Shown: positions 1-12,911 of the stretch, piece after piece | Layout: every line of letters begins with the position of its first letter | Position numbering within the stretch: position 1 is the first letter of the stretch | Assembly (NCBI GenBank): GCA_037447655.1 | Contig: JBBHKE010002872.1 | Span: 1-52,386, forward strand | DNA length: 52,386 nucleotides | Origin: Zygnema cylindricum | Lineage: Eukaryota; Streptophyta; Zygnematophyceae; Zygnematales; Zygnemataceae | Reading direction: 5' to 3' | Position numbers and translations under genes: made by a program | Notes under the pieces: generated by a model | Database searches by the model: none | Seen by the model: the letters and a program-made list of their open reading frames with translations, nothing else | What the model was told of the DNA's origin: nothing

Positions 1-87
1 ATTGATATCTTTAAGTTAATTAGTGTGTAGGGCCGCCAATGAATGTAGACGTGATAAGAATCACCCGGATTTTTAGGGTATAGATAT

Positions 88-436
88 TGTTAGTGGACAA
101 TTCTGGTCCAAACACTTAGATTTTTGTCAGTAGGGTGTCTGGTGAACCATGTACATACGTTTTAGATGTTTTCTAGATATTTTAGATGTTTTCTAGATCT
201 TTTGAGTATTTAGTTCAATTAGGATTGATCAATTCAATACAGAATGTACATTCTACACAAGAATTAAGGAAATGAGAGCACTGAGTGCAGTTTAAGGTGT
301 TTTATGCTCAATTGTCTCTAATTTGCTTGTAGTACATGTTTGTTTGGTTGAAATATCTCTTTCGTTTGGAGTTACATATCTTACACTATAGATCTACTCT
401 TCTAGGCATTTCTCTTTGGGTTTGCTTCTGCTAACA
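88..436 (+). repeat. Possible LTR (TGTTAG...CTAACA ends)
   Basis: The block starts TGTTAG and ends CTAACA, a perfect 6-bp terminal inverted repeat with the TG...CA ends expected of a copia LTR. It is AT-rich and holds a short tandem duplication (TTTTAGATGTTTTCTAGA twice, about 161-199). No matching second LTR, no flanking target duplication and no obvious primer-binding site were found. It may be the left part of a truncated plus-strand element. Length (349 bp) is in the normal copia range. Confidence 0.4.
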
Positions 437-563
437 TGTCTGATAATGGCTTTGCTCCTATTGCAAGTGCTCCAAATAGCCCTAGTGCTCCACCTGCTCT
501 TGCTGGTGCAAGTGTGACTCTTAGTGGGAGTGGATCACAACCGAGTCTTAATGCCCATAACCT
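436..563 (+). pseudogene. Short gag-like N-terminal fragment
   Basis: An ATG at the end of the LTR-like block opens a Ser/Ala/Pro-rich reading (MSDNGFAPIASAP...) with codon-like structure to about 563. From 564 the same frame runs into the antisense of another element's integrase, so the fragment is cut there. Low-complexity N-termini like this occur in copia gag proteins, but no diagnostic gag motif is present. It could be chance. Confidence 0.25.
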
Positions 564-744
564 TCAACAATCCTTAATCAGGATATTCTTAGAGATAATC
601 ACTTTTTGTTTCTCAAATACAAAAACTCTATAACCTTTTACATTATCATCATATCCTTTAAAAATTCCTGGTAAGCCCTTAACATCCATTTTCCATCTAT
701 CCTGTGAAGTATCAAGAATAAAACACTTGCTGCCAAAGACCTTA
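564..744 (-). pseudogene. copia integrase C-terminal fragment (element 1)
   Basis: The segment reads FKVFGSKCFI, then a GIFKGYDD motif and a conserved VIISKNI end, the usual C-terminal region of copia integrase after the DDE core. It is separated from the rest of the integrase by the insertion at about 745-1530. Confidence 0.75.
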
Positions 745-1530
745 AATCGATATATATATTGAATTTCAAGTACCTGATAATCGATATATCGCTTCGATAT
801 ATCAAAAAGCAAAATATCGCGATATATCGCCGATATATCGTATCACCAATATATCGAGGCATTAAAAAAATATAAAAAATCATAGGTCTCCAAAGTCAAG
901 TGGTTTTAGAGAAGGTGACTGTAAAATTTTTGCCGAAAAGAAAAACAACTTTTTTTCCTGAAAGTCAGCAGAGTGAAGGAGATCTCTGAGGTACATTGAT
1001 TTGGTACAGTACACTTGCGAAGTACACGTACGTAATGCGCAAGTACGGATTTCCAAAACGGTCAATTTTTAAATCTTTGACGATTTTAGAGATTTGATCG
1101 TCAACTTACAAGGAACCACTCAGATCAAAACACGTATGTAAAAACCTATTTATAGAATTTAGGTGATGTTAACCGAGGCCTAAATTTTGCAGTCCGAACT
1201 ATTACAGAGACCTCCTCATGTAACCAAACCCCAAATAAGTAATTATATAAATTACAAAATTTGAACTTTTTTGTCGGTTAGATTTTGCGGCGTCTACCTT
1301 TAAGTCTCGGAAAGAAAATCACGTCGTACGTGGCGTATCAGACAATTTGATTTTTTCACTAAAATAACATATTATATTAAAATAAAAAATATTAAATTCA
1401 AATAATTCTATATATCGCGATGATTTATATTGGTCCCGGTACGATATATAGAAGATTTTGCTCGATCGATATTCGATATATCGAATATCGAAATTATCGT
1501 AATATGAATTTACCCGATCCCCAATACTAG
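745..1530. mobile_element. Insertion with CGATATATCG palindrome clusters
   Basis: Roughly 785 bp interrupt the integrase of element 1: homology stops at about 1530 and resumes at about 745. Both ends are packed with near-palindromic CGATATATCG and TCGATATTCG motifs (770-860 and 1415-1505). The middle is non-coding, with several GTAC/TACGTA motifs (1005-1045). No transposase reading frame was seen, so a non-autonomous (MITE-like) element is likely. Exact termini and target duplication are unclear. Confidence 0.5.
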
Positions 1531-2232
1531 TGCTAACAGATCTAGAAGCAATTTTGTTCTTAATATAAACACCATAGTTAAGTGTTTAAACCCAGAACTT
1601 CAAATCTAGCCCTTTATCTGCAAGCATGGACCGTGCACTCTCTGTCACTGTCCTATTTAATATTTCAGAAACACCATTCTGTTCTGGTGTATATGGAACT
1701 CTAAGATTGTGACTGATACCTTATTGAAGGAGAAACTCTTCGAATTCCTTTGATGTGTATTCTCCCCATTGTTCGATCTCAGCACCAAGATTAGAACTCC
1801 ATGAAGTTTTTCCGCCCATACTTTGTAGTGTTTGAAGTGAGTAAACACTTCTCTTTTATGTTGCCTGAGGTAAAATTTGGTGTACCTTGAGTAGTCATCT
1901 GTGAATTTAACCATATATTGGACACCTCCAGCTGAAGCCACTTGGGAAGGACCGAGAACATTAGAATGTATTAGCTGCAAAACTTTCTCTGATCTGTGGT
2001 TTATTACTTGTGGAAATGGCAATTTGTGAATCTTGCGAAGGGAACAACGATCACGTGATTTTTTAGGATGAGAACTGAGAGAAACTCCATCAACTTTTCT
2101 TGAATTCACCATTTTTTTCAGACTATCATAATTCATATGTCTTAATCTTTTATGCCTCAACTCATTATAAGATTGGACACTAGAGTAGAGAACATCTTTT
2201 TCTTTATATTCAGCCATGTCCATCCCGTACAT
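1531..2232 (-). pseudogene. copia GAG-pre-integrase and integrase core, broken (element 1)
   Basis: The frame includes a pre-integrase LRHKRLRHMNYDSLKKM segment (the H-x-R-L-x-H motif), then an integrase-like part with TDDYSRYTKFY and FTHFKHYKVWAEKLHG. The second catalytic aspartate region reads SNNGEN rather than SDNGGE. Further left, in another frame, RSMLADKG and KNKIASRSV are recognisable. It is not functional. Confidence 0.8.
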
Positions 2233-2262
2233 TTTGGTAGCATATCTAGTTCCTGTTACTGT

Positions 2263-2796
2263 TTATTTCCCTTTCTTGCTAACAACCTGTCTACCTTCTT
2301 TCAGAATGACTTCAAAGCTTTTGCTCTCCACTAAGGATGTAGAAAAGAGATTCTTCTTAAAGTCTGGAACATACATAACATTGTGGAGGGTTCTCTCTAC
2401 CGACTTTCTTCCCACATCTACCATCAAAGATACATCATCTTGAGCCGAGGTTTGAACACTCATGCCACAAGCATAGTAGATACTCTTTAGAGACGTTTGT
2501 TGCAGATTTGTAAAAGCCGCCTTGTTCCAGCGCATGTGGGCCGATGCTCCCGTGTCCATAATCCATCCTGCATCTTTTGGACCCTCCATGGCTGCCGCCA
2601 TAGCAAATAACTCCGCCTCCTCTTGTTCATTGAGTCTCAAAGACTCATCTGCATTAGTTGCAGAAGTTGAAAAGAGAGCATTTCCACAGGTGGGATTTCT
2701 AGAATGAAAAGAGAGCATTTCCACGGGTGTGATTTCTTGAAAAGCCTCTGTGATAATGGCTTTGCTGCCAACCTGGCCTGTATAAAATTGTCTCAT
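2263..2796 (-). pseudogene. copia aspartic protease segment (element 1)
   Basis: WIMDTGASAHM is the D-T-G-A active-site motif of copia proteases. It is followed by the usual TLHNVMYVPDFKKNLFS block that ends the protease and leads to the pre-integrase domain. The upstream part is acidic (EQEEAELFAMAAAME). This is a normal copia order. Confidence 0.8.
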
Positions 2797-3087
2797 TAGC
2801 CTTTTTCAGCTTAGGAAAGTACTTGTATCTATGACCCTTCTCAAAACAATAAAAGCAAGTCGTAGAAGATGGCCTATTTGGCCTCTGGTTATACTAATTA
2901 AATTGATTCTGATTTTGGTTAAATTGAGTCCTGTTCTGATTTACATGATTTATTTTGTCAAAGTCTGTGGCAAATGCTTCAACCTTTCCTTCTCTTTCAA
3001 GGAGTTTATTATTAGTCTCTTCCTCCAATATAAGATTGTACGCTAACTAAAATGACCTGCTAGCTTTATCTTTCACTAATGACTCTT

Positions 3088-3627
3088 TCACTGAACAGAC
3101 ACACCATTCATGCTACTAGGGAGACCTCTAATAAGCAGAGCTGTCTGTTGAAACTCAAGAAATGATCCCCCATCATAAGAGTGTGCATCAATAAGTGCAC
3201 AAAAATTGTCACAATACTCGACCATGGTTCCCCCCGAGTATTTGTATCCCCAAATTTTTCCAGCCACCAAAAGCTCCTCTTGGACATTCGCTTTCTCAAA
3301 AGCGGATTTCAGTGATGTCTAAATCTCTTTCGCCTTCTTGATTTTCAATCGAGACATGACCAGATTTTTTGAAATACAAAGAATTAGATTGTTACTTGCC
3401 ATTGAATTCTTTTTCGCCCAACTCGGATCTGTTTTGTCAAGGGAGCCGTCCAAGACCCCTAATAAGTCCGCAGTTTCAAACGAAGATTCAACCATCGCCG
3501 CCCAGTACGCATACTTTTGGCCATTGAAGATAGGAATTCTTGATGAAAGGCCCATAACCTGTTGTTCTACAACCACCGTTGCTGGTGGAGGACTAGCAAT
3601 AGTAGTGGAAGTAGACATTAAAAACAA
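3088..3627 (-). pseudogene. copia gag, frameshifted (element 1)
   Basis: The N-terminal part has SRIPIFNGQKYAYWAAMVE, the typical start of copia gag. A second frame continues with WGYKYSGGTMVEYCDNF and LLIRGLPSSM, the UBN2/gag region. A stop after KAKEI and a frameshift separate the two. The gag start probably lies at the ATG inside the primer-binding site (about 3553-3555), because the apparent N-terminal extension is LTR sequence. Confidence 0.75.
3549..3559 (-). promoter_or_regulatory. Primer-binding site, tRNA-iMet half type (element 1)
   Basis: On the minus strand GGTTATGGGCC follows directly after LTR-like sequence ending ...CAACA. GGTTATGGGCC is complementary to the anticodon region of plant initiator tRNA-Met (GGCCCATAACC). 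This matches the unusual site of Drosophila copia, which is primed by a 5' half of tRNA-iMet, not the usual tRNA 3' end. Confidence 0.65.
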
Positions 3628-4508
3628 CGAAAGTTATCAAAACACCTACTCAACAACCAACTTTGATCTGACATAAGATATGTTCTAAATGCCAATATGC
3701 CTCAAATTTGCCACAAAGATACAAAACATAGTAAACCGACAATTCCCAAAATTATAGCCCAAATGACCCAGTAAACCATAAGACATAATGTATGGAAGTT
3801 TCCCAAAAACTATCCTTAGAAAATCATATTCCCAAAACTGGATACTACAAAATTGACTAAGTCCTAAACTATAAACTCACAGTGAGTATCTACCGGTCAT
3901 ACTACTTCAGGTAACCGTACTACAAAACAATTCTGACTTACGACAAAGTATACAACCTGTACGTCACTGTACCGTGAGTACCTCCAAAAACCATAATTAC
4001 TACCTGCCGCTAAATGAATAATGTAACGCTAATTATTAATGCCTAAACGTTAACTAACCGTTTTCCAGATATTTACAGATACTCTCCATAAATTTAATGT
4101 TGCCGATGCTTAGTCAGCTTAGTCACAAAAGTTCAAACGAATGTTGATTTAGTCGTACGAACGTTCTGAGTGCGTACGGCGCACTTAGTCATTGTGGTCC
4201 CCGCTTTAATCGCATCTGTTGAATCTGATTCGTATCAACGGTCCACTTTTGATTTCTTTCAGTGTTCTTCCAGATGTCCGGCTTGGTCTCCGTCCGTTTG
4301 ACTCACAAATACCGCTAGTATGATTTTTGACTCGCGTATGTAGATGTCGGTGCCACTCCGGAATACCTGCATCATCTTTAAATCTTGACACGTGCAGACG
4401 TACAGTACACTCTACTGTCTATCTGCTACTGTCACACTATCGAAGGTAGGAACTATAATCTGACTTAATAAAAAATATTATAAGTCCTAAAGATTTTACC
4501 TTTCAACA
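3560..4508 (-). repeat. Probable 5' LTR of element 1
   Basis: The plus-strand text begins TGTTG just outside the primer-binding site and ends TTTCAACA at 4508, so the ends fit TGTTG...CAACA. The 949-bp length is close to the ~1,040-bp LTR of element 2. No partner LTR remains, so the outer border is inferred from the terminal bases only. Confidence 0.45.
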
Positions 4509-6144
4509 GGCCGAAGGTTACTTAACAGTTTGTTTAACCAACCATGCGTATCGTCGTTCTTCCCTTCTGGTGTCACCCAATATGCCTCGCCTGTCTCTTG
4601 TGTGGATTTGATTCCATGACAATCCTCCATAGCAAACAAGTCCACCGACTTGCGAAAAAATGTTTTAATGTTTTTTTTCTACAAAACTAGAAAATTGCTC
4701 CCTTGTCGTCGGCCTCGTCAATCCTATACTAAGTCTTTTACACCGGATGACGAGAACTTTTTGTTTTTTTTTTTTGTTCGCCAAACTCGATCGCCCAAAA
4801 CGGAGTGATTCTCCAATATTGTGACTTTTCTTTCATGTGAGCCCCCCCCCACCCACCCCCAGGGGTAGAGAGGTAGGTTGTGTCAATCACCAAATACGAG
4901 ATCGAATCAACCTTAACAAGTCCATTACTCTCTTTAAAAATAAGACTTTGAAGTTGTTGAATGAAACCTTAACTTCGTTAAAAGTAATCGTTATAGGTAA
5001 AGGTGTCCCTACATATGTAAGATCCTCGTATGTATGTCTAACCCACTCTCTTCGGCTTCTTATGCATTGGTACATGGTTGCCTTGTAAGCCCTAGTTTGC
5101 AAACTGGGTCCTCGAAAATTTGTCCCCTCATATCCTTCCATCACTCTTCCCTCTTATCTTTAGATATTTAGTGTATGGCATTTGTCACATAAGCCCAAAA
5201 AGTGATGATCAACGCAAGCGCACAGTCGCAGAAAAAATAGAAAAAACAAGGCAGGGCGACTTAAGAGTGGAGAAATACCGTTTCCTCATCATCAAGAAGT
5301 AAGATTTGGGAGACAAAACTCACAAATGTTTGCTGAGAACGTAATCTAGGATTTCAGGTGGACGTTCAAAAATACTTCACAACTAAACTTAGGTCTAAGG
5401 AACCTGTTGGTCGACCAAGTGCCGAAGCATGTAACTCTGTAACTCAAACAGTAACGATTGTTGTTGAATATTACAATTTGAAACCATTTCTTACTGAATA
5501 TCGACAAACATCTTTGTAATTACTGCTTTAAATCCTTTGATCTAAATCTCTTCATGGAGGTGATCACTTTAACTTTCCAATAAGGTATCCCACGACGTCT
5601 TGGACGAGCTCCAGTCAATTAGCACCATGTATGACATATTCGGAATATCTAGTATGAGGGGAGGAGGGAGAGGATCAGATTTTCCTACTTAGGAGGGCAA
5701 TGTTTGGAAACGGAGAAGAACAACGAGAAACTTGTCAATAGGTGGCCACGAGCTCGAAGATACACAACCGATTGAAAATAGACTTACAACAATGTCCGGG
5801 CTGTCGAAGACCTTAAGCTTTGTAATGAACCGTTGGATTTTGAGTTTGTTGCACGCAATCGGTAATGGTCCCACCCTTCGATCGTGACCTCATGATTGAA
5901 ATTGGAAACATGTGTGACGAAATAAAGTATTTTGATTGCCCGAAAAATGATGAACATCAACAACGATGCGTATTTTAGCTCTCCTCGCAATCCGGGTTCC
6001 AAAGAGAGGAAATCTTGCAAAGGGACAAAGAGGAATTGAAAAAGAATGTAGGCGAAATATCCACCTTTTTTGGTGAATATAGTAGTCCGAGATAAAATAA
6101 CCTATTGGGCACAATTTGGAGATTCCTACGGTTTCCAAACAATC
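4509..6144. other. Intergenic, no recognised gene
   Basis: Apart from short homopolymer runs (T at about 4765-4775, C at about 4842-4860) I see no coding, RNA or repeat structure I can name. The short open frames here have no recognisable motif. Confidence 0.5.
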
Positions 6145-7319
<1,175 letters not shown>

Positions 7320-7332
7320 CTCCCCTTATTTT
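7320..7332 (-). promoter_or_regulatory. Polypurine tract of element 2
   Basis: On the minus strand AAAATAAGGGGAG lies between the RNase H stop codon and the first bases (TGTAGAAAC) of the 3' LTR. This is the expected place and composition for the plus-strand primer. Confidence 0.85.
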
Positions 7333-8457
7333 CTAGTCAATCTTAAATTTCAGACCACACTTCTCCCTGCAAAAAATTAGCTTAGGGGAAGGCACAGGTT
7401 TGGTCATCATATCTGCTACCATCTCAGTATCTGGTCTGTACTCTAAACTGATTATTTTGTTTTCTACTTTCTCTCTAACAAAGCTGAGTCTGATGTCCAT
7501 GTGTTTGGCTTTAAAATGGTGTTTAGGATTGGCAGAAATAGCGATTGCTGCCTGATTATCACAAAATATTTTCTGCACACCACTTTTACGGTGACCAAGC
7601 TCACCAAGCAAAGACTTGACCCACATCAATTCTTTTACAGCAGAGCAAGAGGCCATATACTCAGCCTCCATGGTGGACTGAGCAATAACCTTTTGCTGTT
7701 TGCTACTCCAACAGCAAGCCCCATCACCCACATATAATACATATCCAGAAGTACATCTCCTCATCGGAGCATCACCATAACTGGCATCACTCCAAGTCGT
7801 GATGTCAGTATTCTCCCCACCTAAATGCAACCATAGATCTCTAGTTCCTACCAAATATCTAAAGACTCTCTTAGCTGCCTCCGAGTCCTTAGTGGGAGCA
7901 TTTAGACTTCTAATCAGCACTCCTACAGCTGCAGCTAAATCTGGCCGGGTACAATTCATAAAATAGATTAGACTTCCCACTACTTGCCTGTAAGGAATAG
8001 TCTGCATGAACTTCTGTTCATCAGGCGATAAATCCTTGTCTAAGACTATGACTCCTTCTTCCTCACTCCCCTCACTTCCCTTCTTCAACTCCATTGAAGT
8101 TGTACAACTATTAGCTTTATCCATTTGAAATTTTTCAAGCATGTTCCCTATTGCTTCCTTTTGAGTCAGTTTTATAATTTTCCTTTTCCGGTCTCTCTCT
8201 ACTTGAATTCCCAAAATATATCTTGCTTCTCCCATATCCTTTATTTCAACTCTCCCCTTAAGATCGGTTTTCAGTTTGTTAATTTTTTCCATTGATTTAC
8301 TTAATACAAGCAAGTCATCAACATAAATTGCAATAAATATCAAACCTTCCTCATCTTCAAAAACATAGATTGAGTGATCTGAGCTGATCCGAATATATCC
8401 CAGACCGGTAAGAAACTCATCAAGCTTCTTATTCCATTGTCGAGGTGCCTGTTTCAA
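7333..8457 (-). pseudogene. copia reverse transcriptase C-part and RNase H (element 2)
   Basis: The 374-residue frame starts with KQAPRQWNKKLDEF, has the catalytic YVDD box (IYVDDLLVLSKS), the ILGIQVERD segment, and a complete copia RNase H (WSDASYGDAP, STMEAEYMA, CDNQAAIAIS, KHMDIRLSFVRE, MMTKPVP). It is intact by itself, but is out of frame with the N-terminal part of the polymerase at about 8460-8490. Confidence 0.9.
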
Positions 8458-8474
8458 ACCATAAAGAGATTTAA

Positions 8475-8891
8475 TCAGCTGATATACCTTACTCTCCTCT
8501 CCTTCTCCACAAACCCTTCGGGTTGTCGCATGAATATCTCCTCTTCCAATTCTCCATGCGAAAAGGCTGTCTTGATGTCCATCTGGTGCACTTCCATGTC
8601 TTCCGCTGCTGCCAGGCTGAGAAGTATGCGGACGGAGGGAAATCTGACGACCGGGGCAAAGGTTTCCTCGTAGTCAATTCCCTCTTTTTGTGTAAATCCC
8701 TTTGCCACTAATCGGGCCTTGTAGAGCTCGATTGTGTTATCTGGGTTCAGTTTTAATTTGAAAACCCACTTACAACCGATTGGTTTTCGGTTAGGTGGAC
8801 AATCCACCAGCTCCCAAGTATCGGCTGCCATAATAGAGGCCATCTCCTCATTGATGGCTATCTTCCACCAGTTTCTTTCTGGACAAGTCAT
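8475..8891 (-). pseudogene. copia reverse transcriptase N-part (element 2)
   Basis: The segment contains CKWVFKLKLNPD, YKARLVAKGFTQKEGIDYEETFAPVV and VHQMDIKTAFSHGELEEEIFM, the classical first half of copia reverse transcriptase. A frameshift near 8490 breaks the link to the downstream half. Confidence 0.9.
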
Positions 8892-9401
8892 CGCCTCTCC
8901 ATAAGTTTGAGGTTCATCTTGATGAGATAGTTTAGTTACCTTGTTATTAACCTATTTTTCTTACAATCTTTTGCTACTTCTCCTTCCCCCCTCAAAATCT
9001 GAGGCCGGAATAGATTGTTCTCGTGGATTCTTTCGAACAAACTCGGCTTCTCCCTTATCCCTTGATTCCGAATCAATTTCCACCGGGTCTTCCGCTTCAG
9101 GTAGAGTTGTCACTAGAGTTTCCACAGCCGAGTTCTTTTCGGTCTGATTTGTATCTGCAAGAATGTCATCTTCTCTAAAACCCGGATAGTTAGGGAGCTC
9201 AAAGTCATCGGAATATTCTCACTCAAATCTGATTTTTACTGACTTTGTATATTTGAAGGGATCCACAGACTTTCCTTCATCCATAACTACTAGATGTTTT
9301 ACTAAGATTATATCTTCCTTTTTTAGATCATAAACTCTATACCCTTTAACATCCTCATCATATCCTTATAAGTATCCCGGTTTTCCTTTAGGATCTAGCT
9401 T

Positions 9402-9917
9402 CTAATTAGACCGATCTGTATCTAGACTGAATACTTGACTGCCGAAAACCTTTAAGTGAGATAAGTCTAGTTTCCGGCCTGTCCATCTCTCATAAGGTGT
9501 TTGATCTTTTATAGTTGAAGTAAGAACACTATTTTTGAGGTAATTAGCACAGTTTATTGCTTCTGCCCAAAACCTTCTTCCTATCTTCTTATCCGACAAC
9601 ATACTTCTAGCACTATCACTTAGTGTTCTATTTAACATTTCTGCTACCCCATTCTGTTCCGGGTTTTCTGGAACTGTCTTTTGGTGTTGGACCCCATCCT
9701 CCCTCAGAAAATCCTCAAACTGGTTAGAAGTATACTCTCCACCATTGTCACTACTAACTCTCTTGATTGGATTTTCATGGAGTTTTTCGCTCCATGCTTT
9801 ATATTGTCTAAAACAATCCTGAGCTTCGGACTTGTTTTTCAAAAAATACACCCGGGAATACCGAGACCAATCATCAGTTATAGTCATCATAAATCTCTTT
9901 TTCCCCGTTGAGGGCAC
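9402..9917 (-). pseudogene. copia integrase core (element 2)
   Basis: DDE residues are visible: TDDWSRYSRVYF (first D), SDNGGEYTS (second D) and PEQNGVAE (E). WTGRKLDLSHLKVFGSQVF follows as the C-terminal boundary. A stop at 9402 and further stops to about 8900 break the integrase tail. Confidence 0.9.
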
Positions 9918-10377
9918 TCTTGCCGGTCCCCAAATATCTGTGTACTAGATCTAGATTTTTTTCTCCCTTATACGTGGCTGTTTTAGGAAAGGGTAATCTG
10001 TGTGCTTTACCTTGAGCACATCCACTACAATCACTTATATCATCATTCTCACTAAACTGAATCCCTTCCACTTCTCCCATCTTTTTCATCTCTCTTAACT
10101 TATCTAGATTCACATGCCCAAGCCTCTTATGCCACATCATAATATCATGAACACCAACATAATAAAATTTCTTCTTTTCATTATTTAAGATCAGCCTAAA
10201 CATCCCATGGCTACCTTTCTCAGCAATGAAATAGACATCCTCATCAAAACTAGCAGTAAAGACTCCTTCCCTAGTGCTAGTGAAAAAATCCTTATCATCT
10301 AATAGAGATGTAGAGATAAGGTTTTTGTTCAGCTCCGGAATAAATAATACATCGGAGAATGTTAATATGGATGTCTT
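9918..10377 (-). pseudogene. copia GAG-pre-integrase (element 2)
   Basis: MMWHKRLGHVNLDKL and CSGCAQGKAHRLPFPK are the H-x-R-L-G-H and C-x2-C-x-Q-G-K motifs of the pre-integrase zinc domain. The frame is the same as gag-protease, separated only by one TGA at 10378-10380. A small indel near 9945 shifts it relative to the integrase. Confidence 0.85.
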
Positions 10378-11662
10378 TCATTCTACTAACACTTTTAGAT
10401 CTACTGATCCTACAAGAGTAGTGGTGACTATCCTCCCATCTCCGTACTCTATCTCTACGTTGGTAATCTTTCTTATCTTAGTGAACAGGTGTCTATCCTT
10501 ACACATGTGCATGGAGGCACTTGAATCTACAATCCAGCGTGCTTCACCTTTCAATCCACCGTAAGCACATTTCTGCCTTCGTGGAATTTCGACCTCATTT
10601 TTCGCCTCCAACTCCTCAATCAAAAGGAGCTCATTGTCCTCGTCTTCGGATTCAGCCTCAAGTACCTGTGTGACAAGGGCCTTTTTCTTTCCTCTCAGGG
10701 TACCACCGGTCTGCCCCTCTTTTAACCGAAGCTCGGTTAGCTTAGTGCACACTGCCATATAGTGCCCCGGTTTCTTACAAAAAAGACATAAACCTTTGGG
10801 AGCCCTTGGTTCGAACTCGTCGGCCTGTTTTTTCAGCTTCCTACCCCCATAGTTTCCGACCGGTTTTCGGGAATCCCTGTTCCTCAAATCAATCACTGTT
10901 GCCAAGGCTTGGCCACTCTTTCCCCCCCTTCGGATCTCAATTGTATTTTCTTGAACGAGATTCATCCCTACCACTGAGTTCCATATCCACCTTGAGTCAG
11001 GCAAGTCCTGCACACGGTAAACTATGTTTACGAACTCATCAGGTAACTTCATCAGTAAACAGTTAACCTTTTCTTTTTCACTAAAACCTTTTTCCGCACT
11101 CTCTAGCTCCATGAAGAGTGTAGCAAGCTCATTGCAAAAATCCAACATATTTTCCCCTTTGATTAAATACTCCTTAACTTTCTGATCAGCCAACTGTTGT
11201 TGCTGAATCGTACGACTTCGATACATCTCTATGAGAGCCATCAAAAGATCGGATGCCCTTTCTACCTGCAAATGAGGACACGCAAGTCCTTGAGTGAGAT
11301 GGCGTAGGATGAAGTGCTTTGCGGCCATATTGTTGAAGTCCCAGGTTTCAGTATCATTCTCCTCAATCCTCGGAATAGGTGACAAGAATGTCGAACCAGT
11401 TGCTATTGGTGTGGTCGTCTCCTTCTCCTTTCCTTTGTCTACAACCTCTCCTTCTTTTGTTTCCTCCGTTGAAGGTGAATCCTCTTTCCTAGTGAATCTG
11501 GTTCCTCCAAACCCTGGAGGAATTCCAAGACTTGATGGACGCCCCAACCGTCCACTCACTATCCCCCAAAACCTTTTTTCGCATAGAGCTCCTATCATCA
11601 TACTTTCCCAGTATATGAAGCCAGTTCCATTAAAGATTGGTACCCTAGAGGGTGGGCCCATA
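10378..11662 (-). pseudogene. copia gag and aspartic protease (element 2)
   Basis: Gag starts SRVPIFNGTGFIYWESMM and contains a UBN2-like middle (LADQKVKEYLIKGENMLDF, LLMKLPDEF), a CCHC knuckle (CLFCKKPGHYMAVC) and a protease motif WIVDSSASMHM. The protease would normally read D-S/T-G-A-S; here the Gly is Ser. The most likely start is the ATG inside the primer-binding site (about 11661), because the upstream MEVSEFQ codons belong to the LTR. The frame ends with a TGA at 10378. Confidence 0.88.
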
Positions 11663-11665
11663 ACC
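11651..11665 (-). promoter_or_regulatory. Primer-binding site, tRNA-iMet half type (element 2)
   Basis: Directly after the 5' LTR end (...GTTTCA) the minus strand reads GGTTATGGGCCCACC, 15 nt that are complementary to the anticodon stem-loop of plant initiator tRNA-Met (GGTGGGCCCATAACC). This is the Drosophila-copia style of priming by a cleaved tRNA half. The probable gag ATG lies inside the site. Confidence 0.85.
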
Positions 11666-12835
<1,170 letters not shown>

Positions 12836-12911
12836 CCCACCTCGACGTTTGTCTCCTCTCTCTCAGCTTTTGATGATCACCTCATAGACGTCATTCACAC
12901 TATGTTAGGTC

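Larger units (their letters stand above)
564..4508 (-). mobile_element. Ty1/copia element 1, decayed and 3'-truncated
   Basis: Read on the minus strand this has a likely 5' LTR (3560-4508), a primer-binding site (3549-3559), gag (3088-3627), protease, GAG-pre-integrase and integrase (564-2796). Reverse transcriptase, RNase H and the 3' LTR are missing: the element stops at 564 within the integrase C-terminal part. A repeat-rich insertion splits the integrase. Several stops and frameshifts make it inactive. Protease and integrase sequence resemble element 4 (35.8-38.8 kb), so the two belong to one family. Confidence 0.8.

Noticed and set aside
548-562. A second half-tRNA primer-binding motif (GGTTATGGGC on the minus strand at about 551-560)
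   Set aside because: Not preceded by a CA LTR end, and on the plus strand it lies within a coding-like frame; a 10-nt match can be chance.
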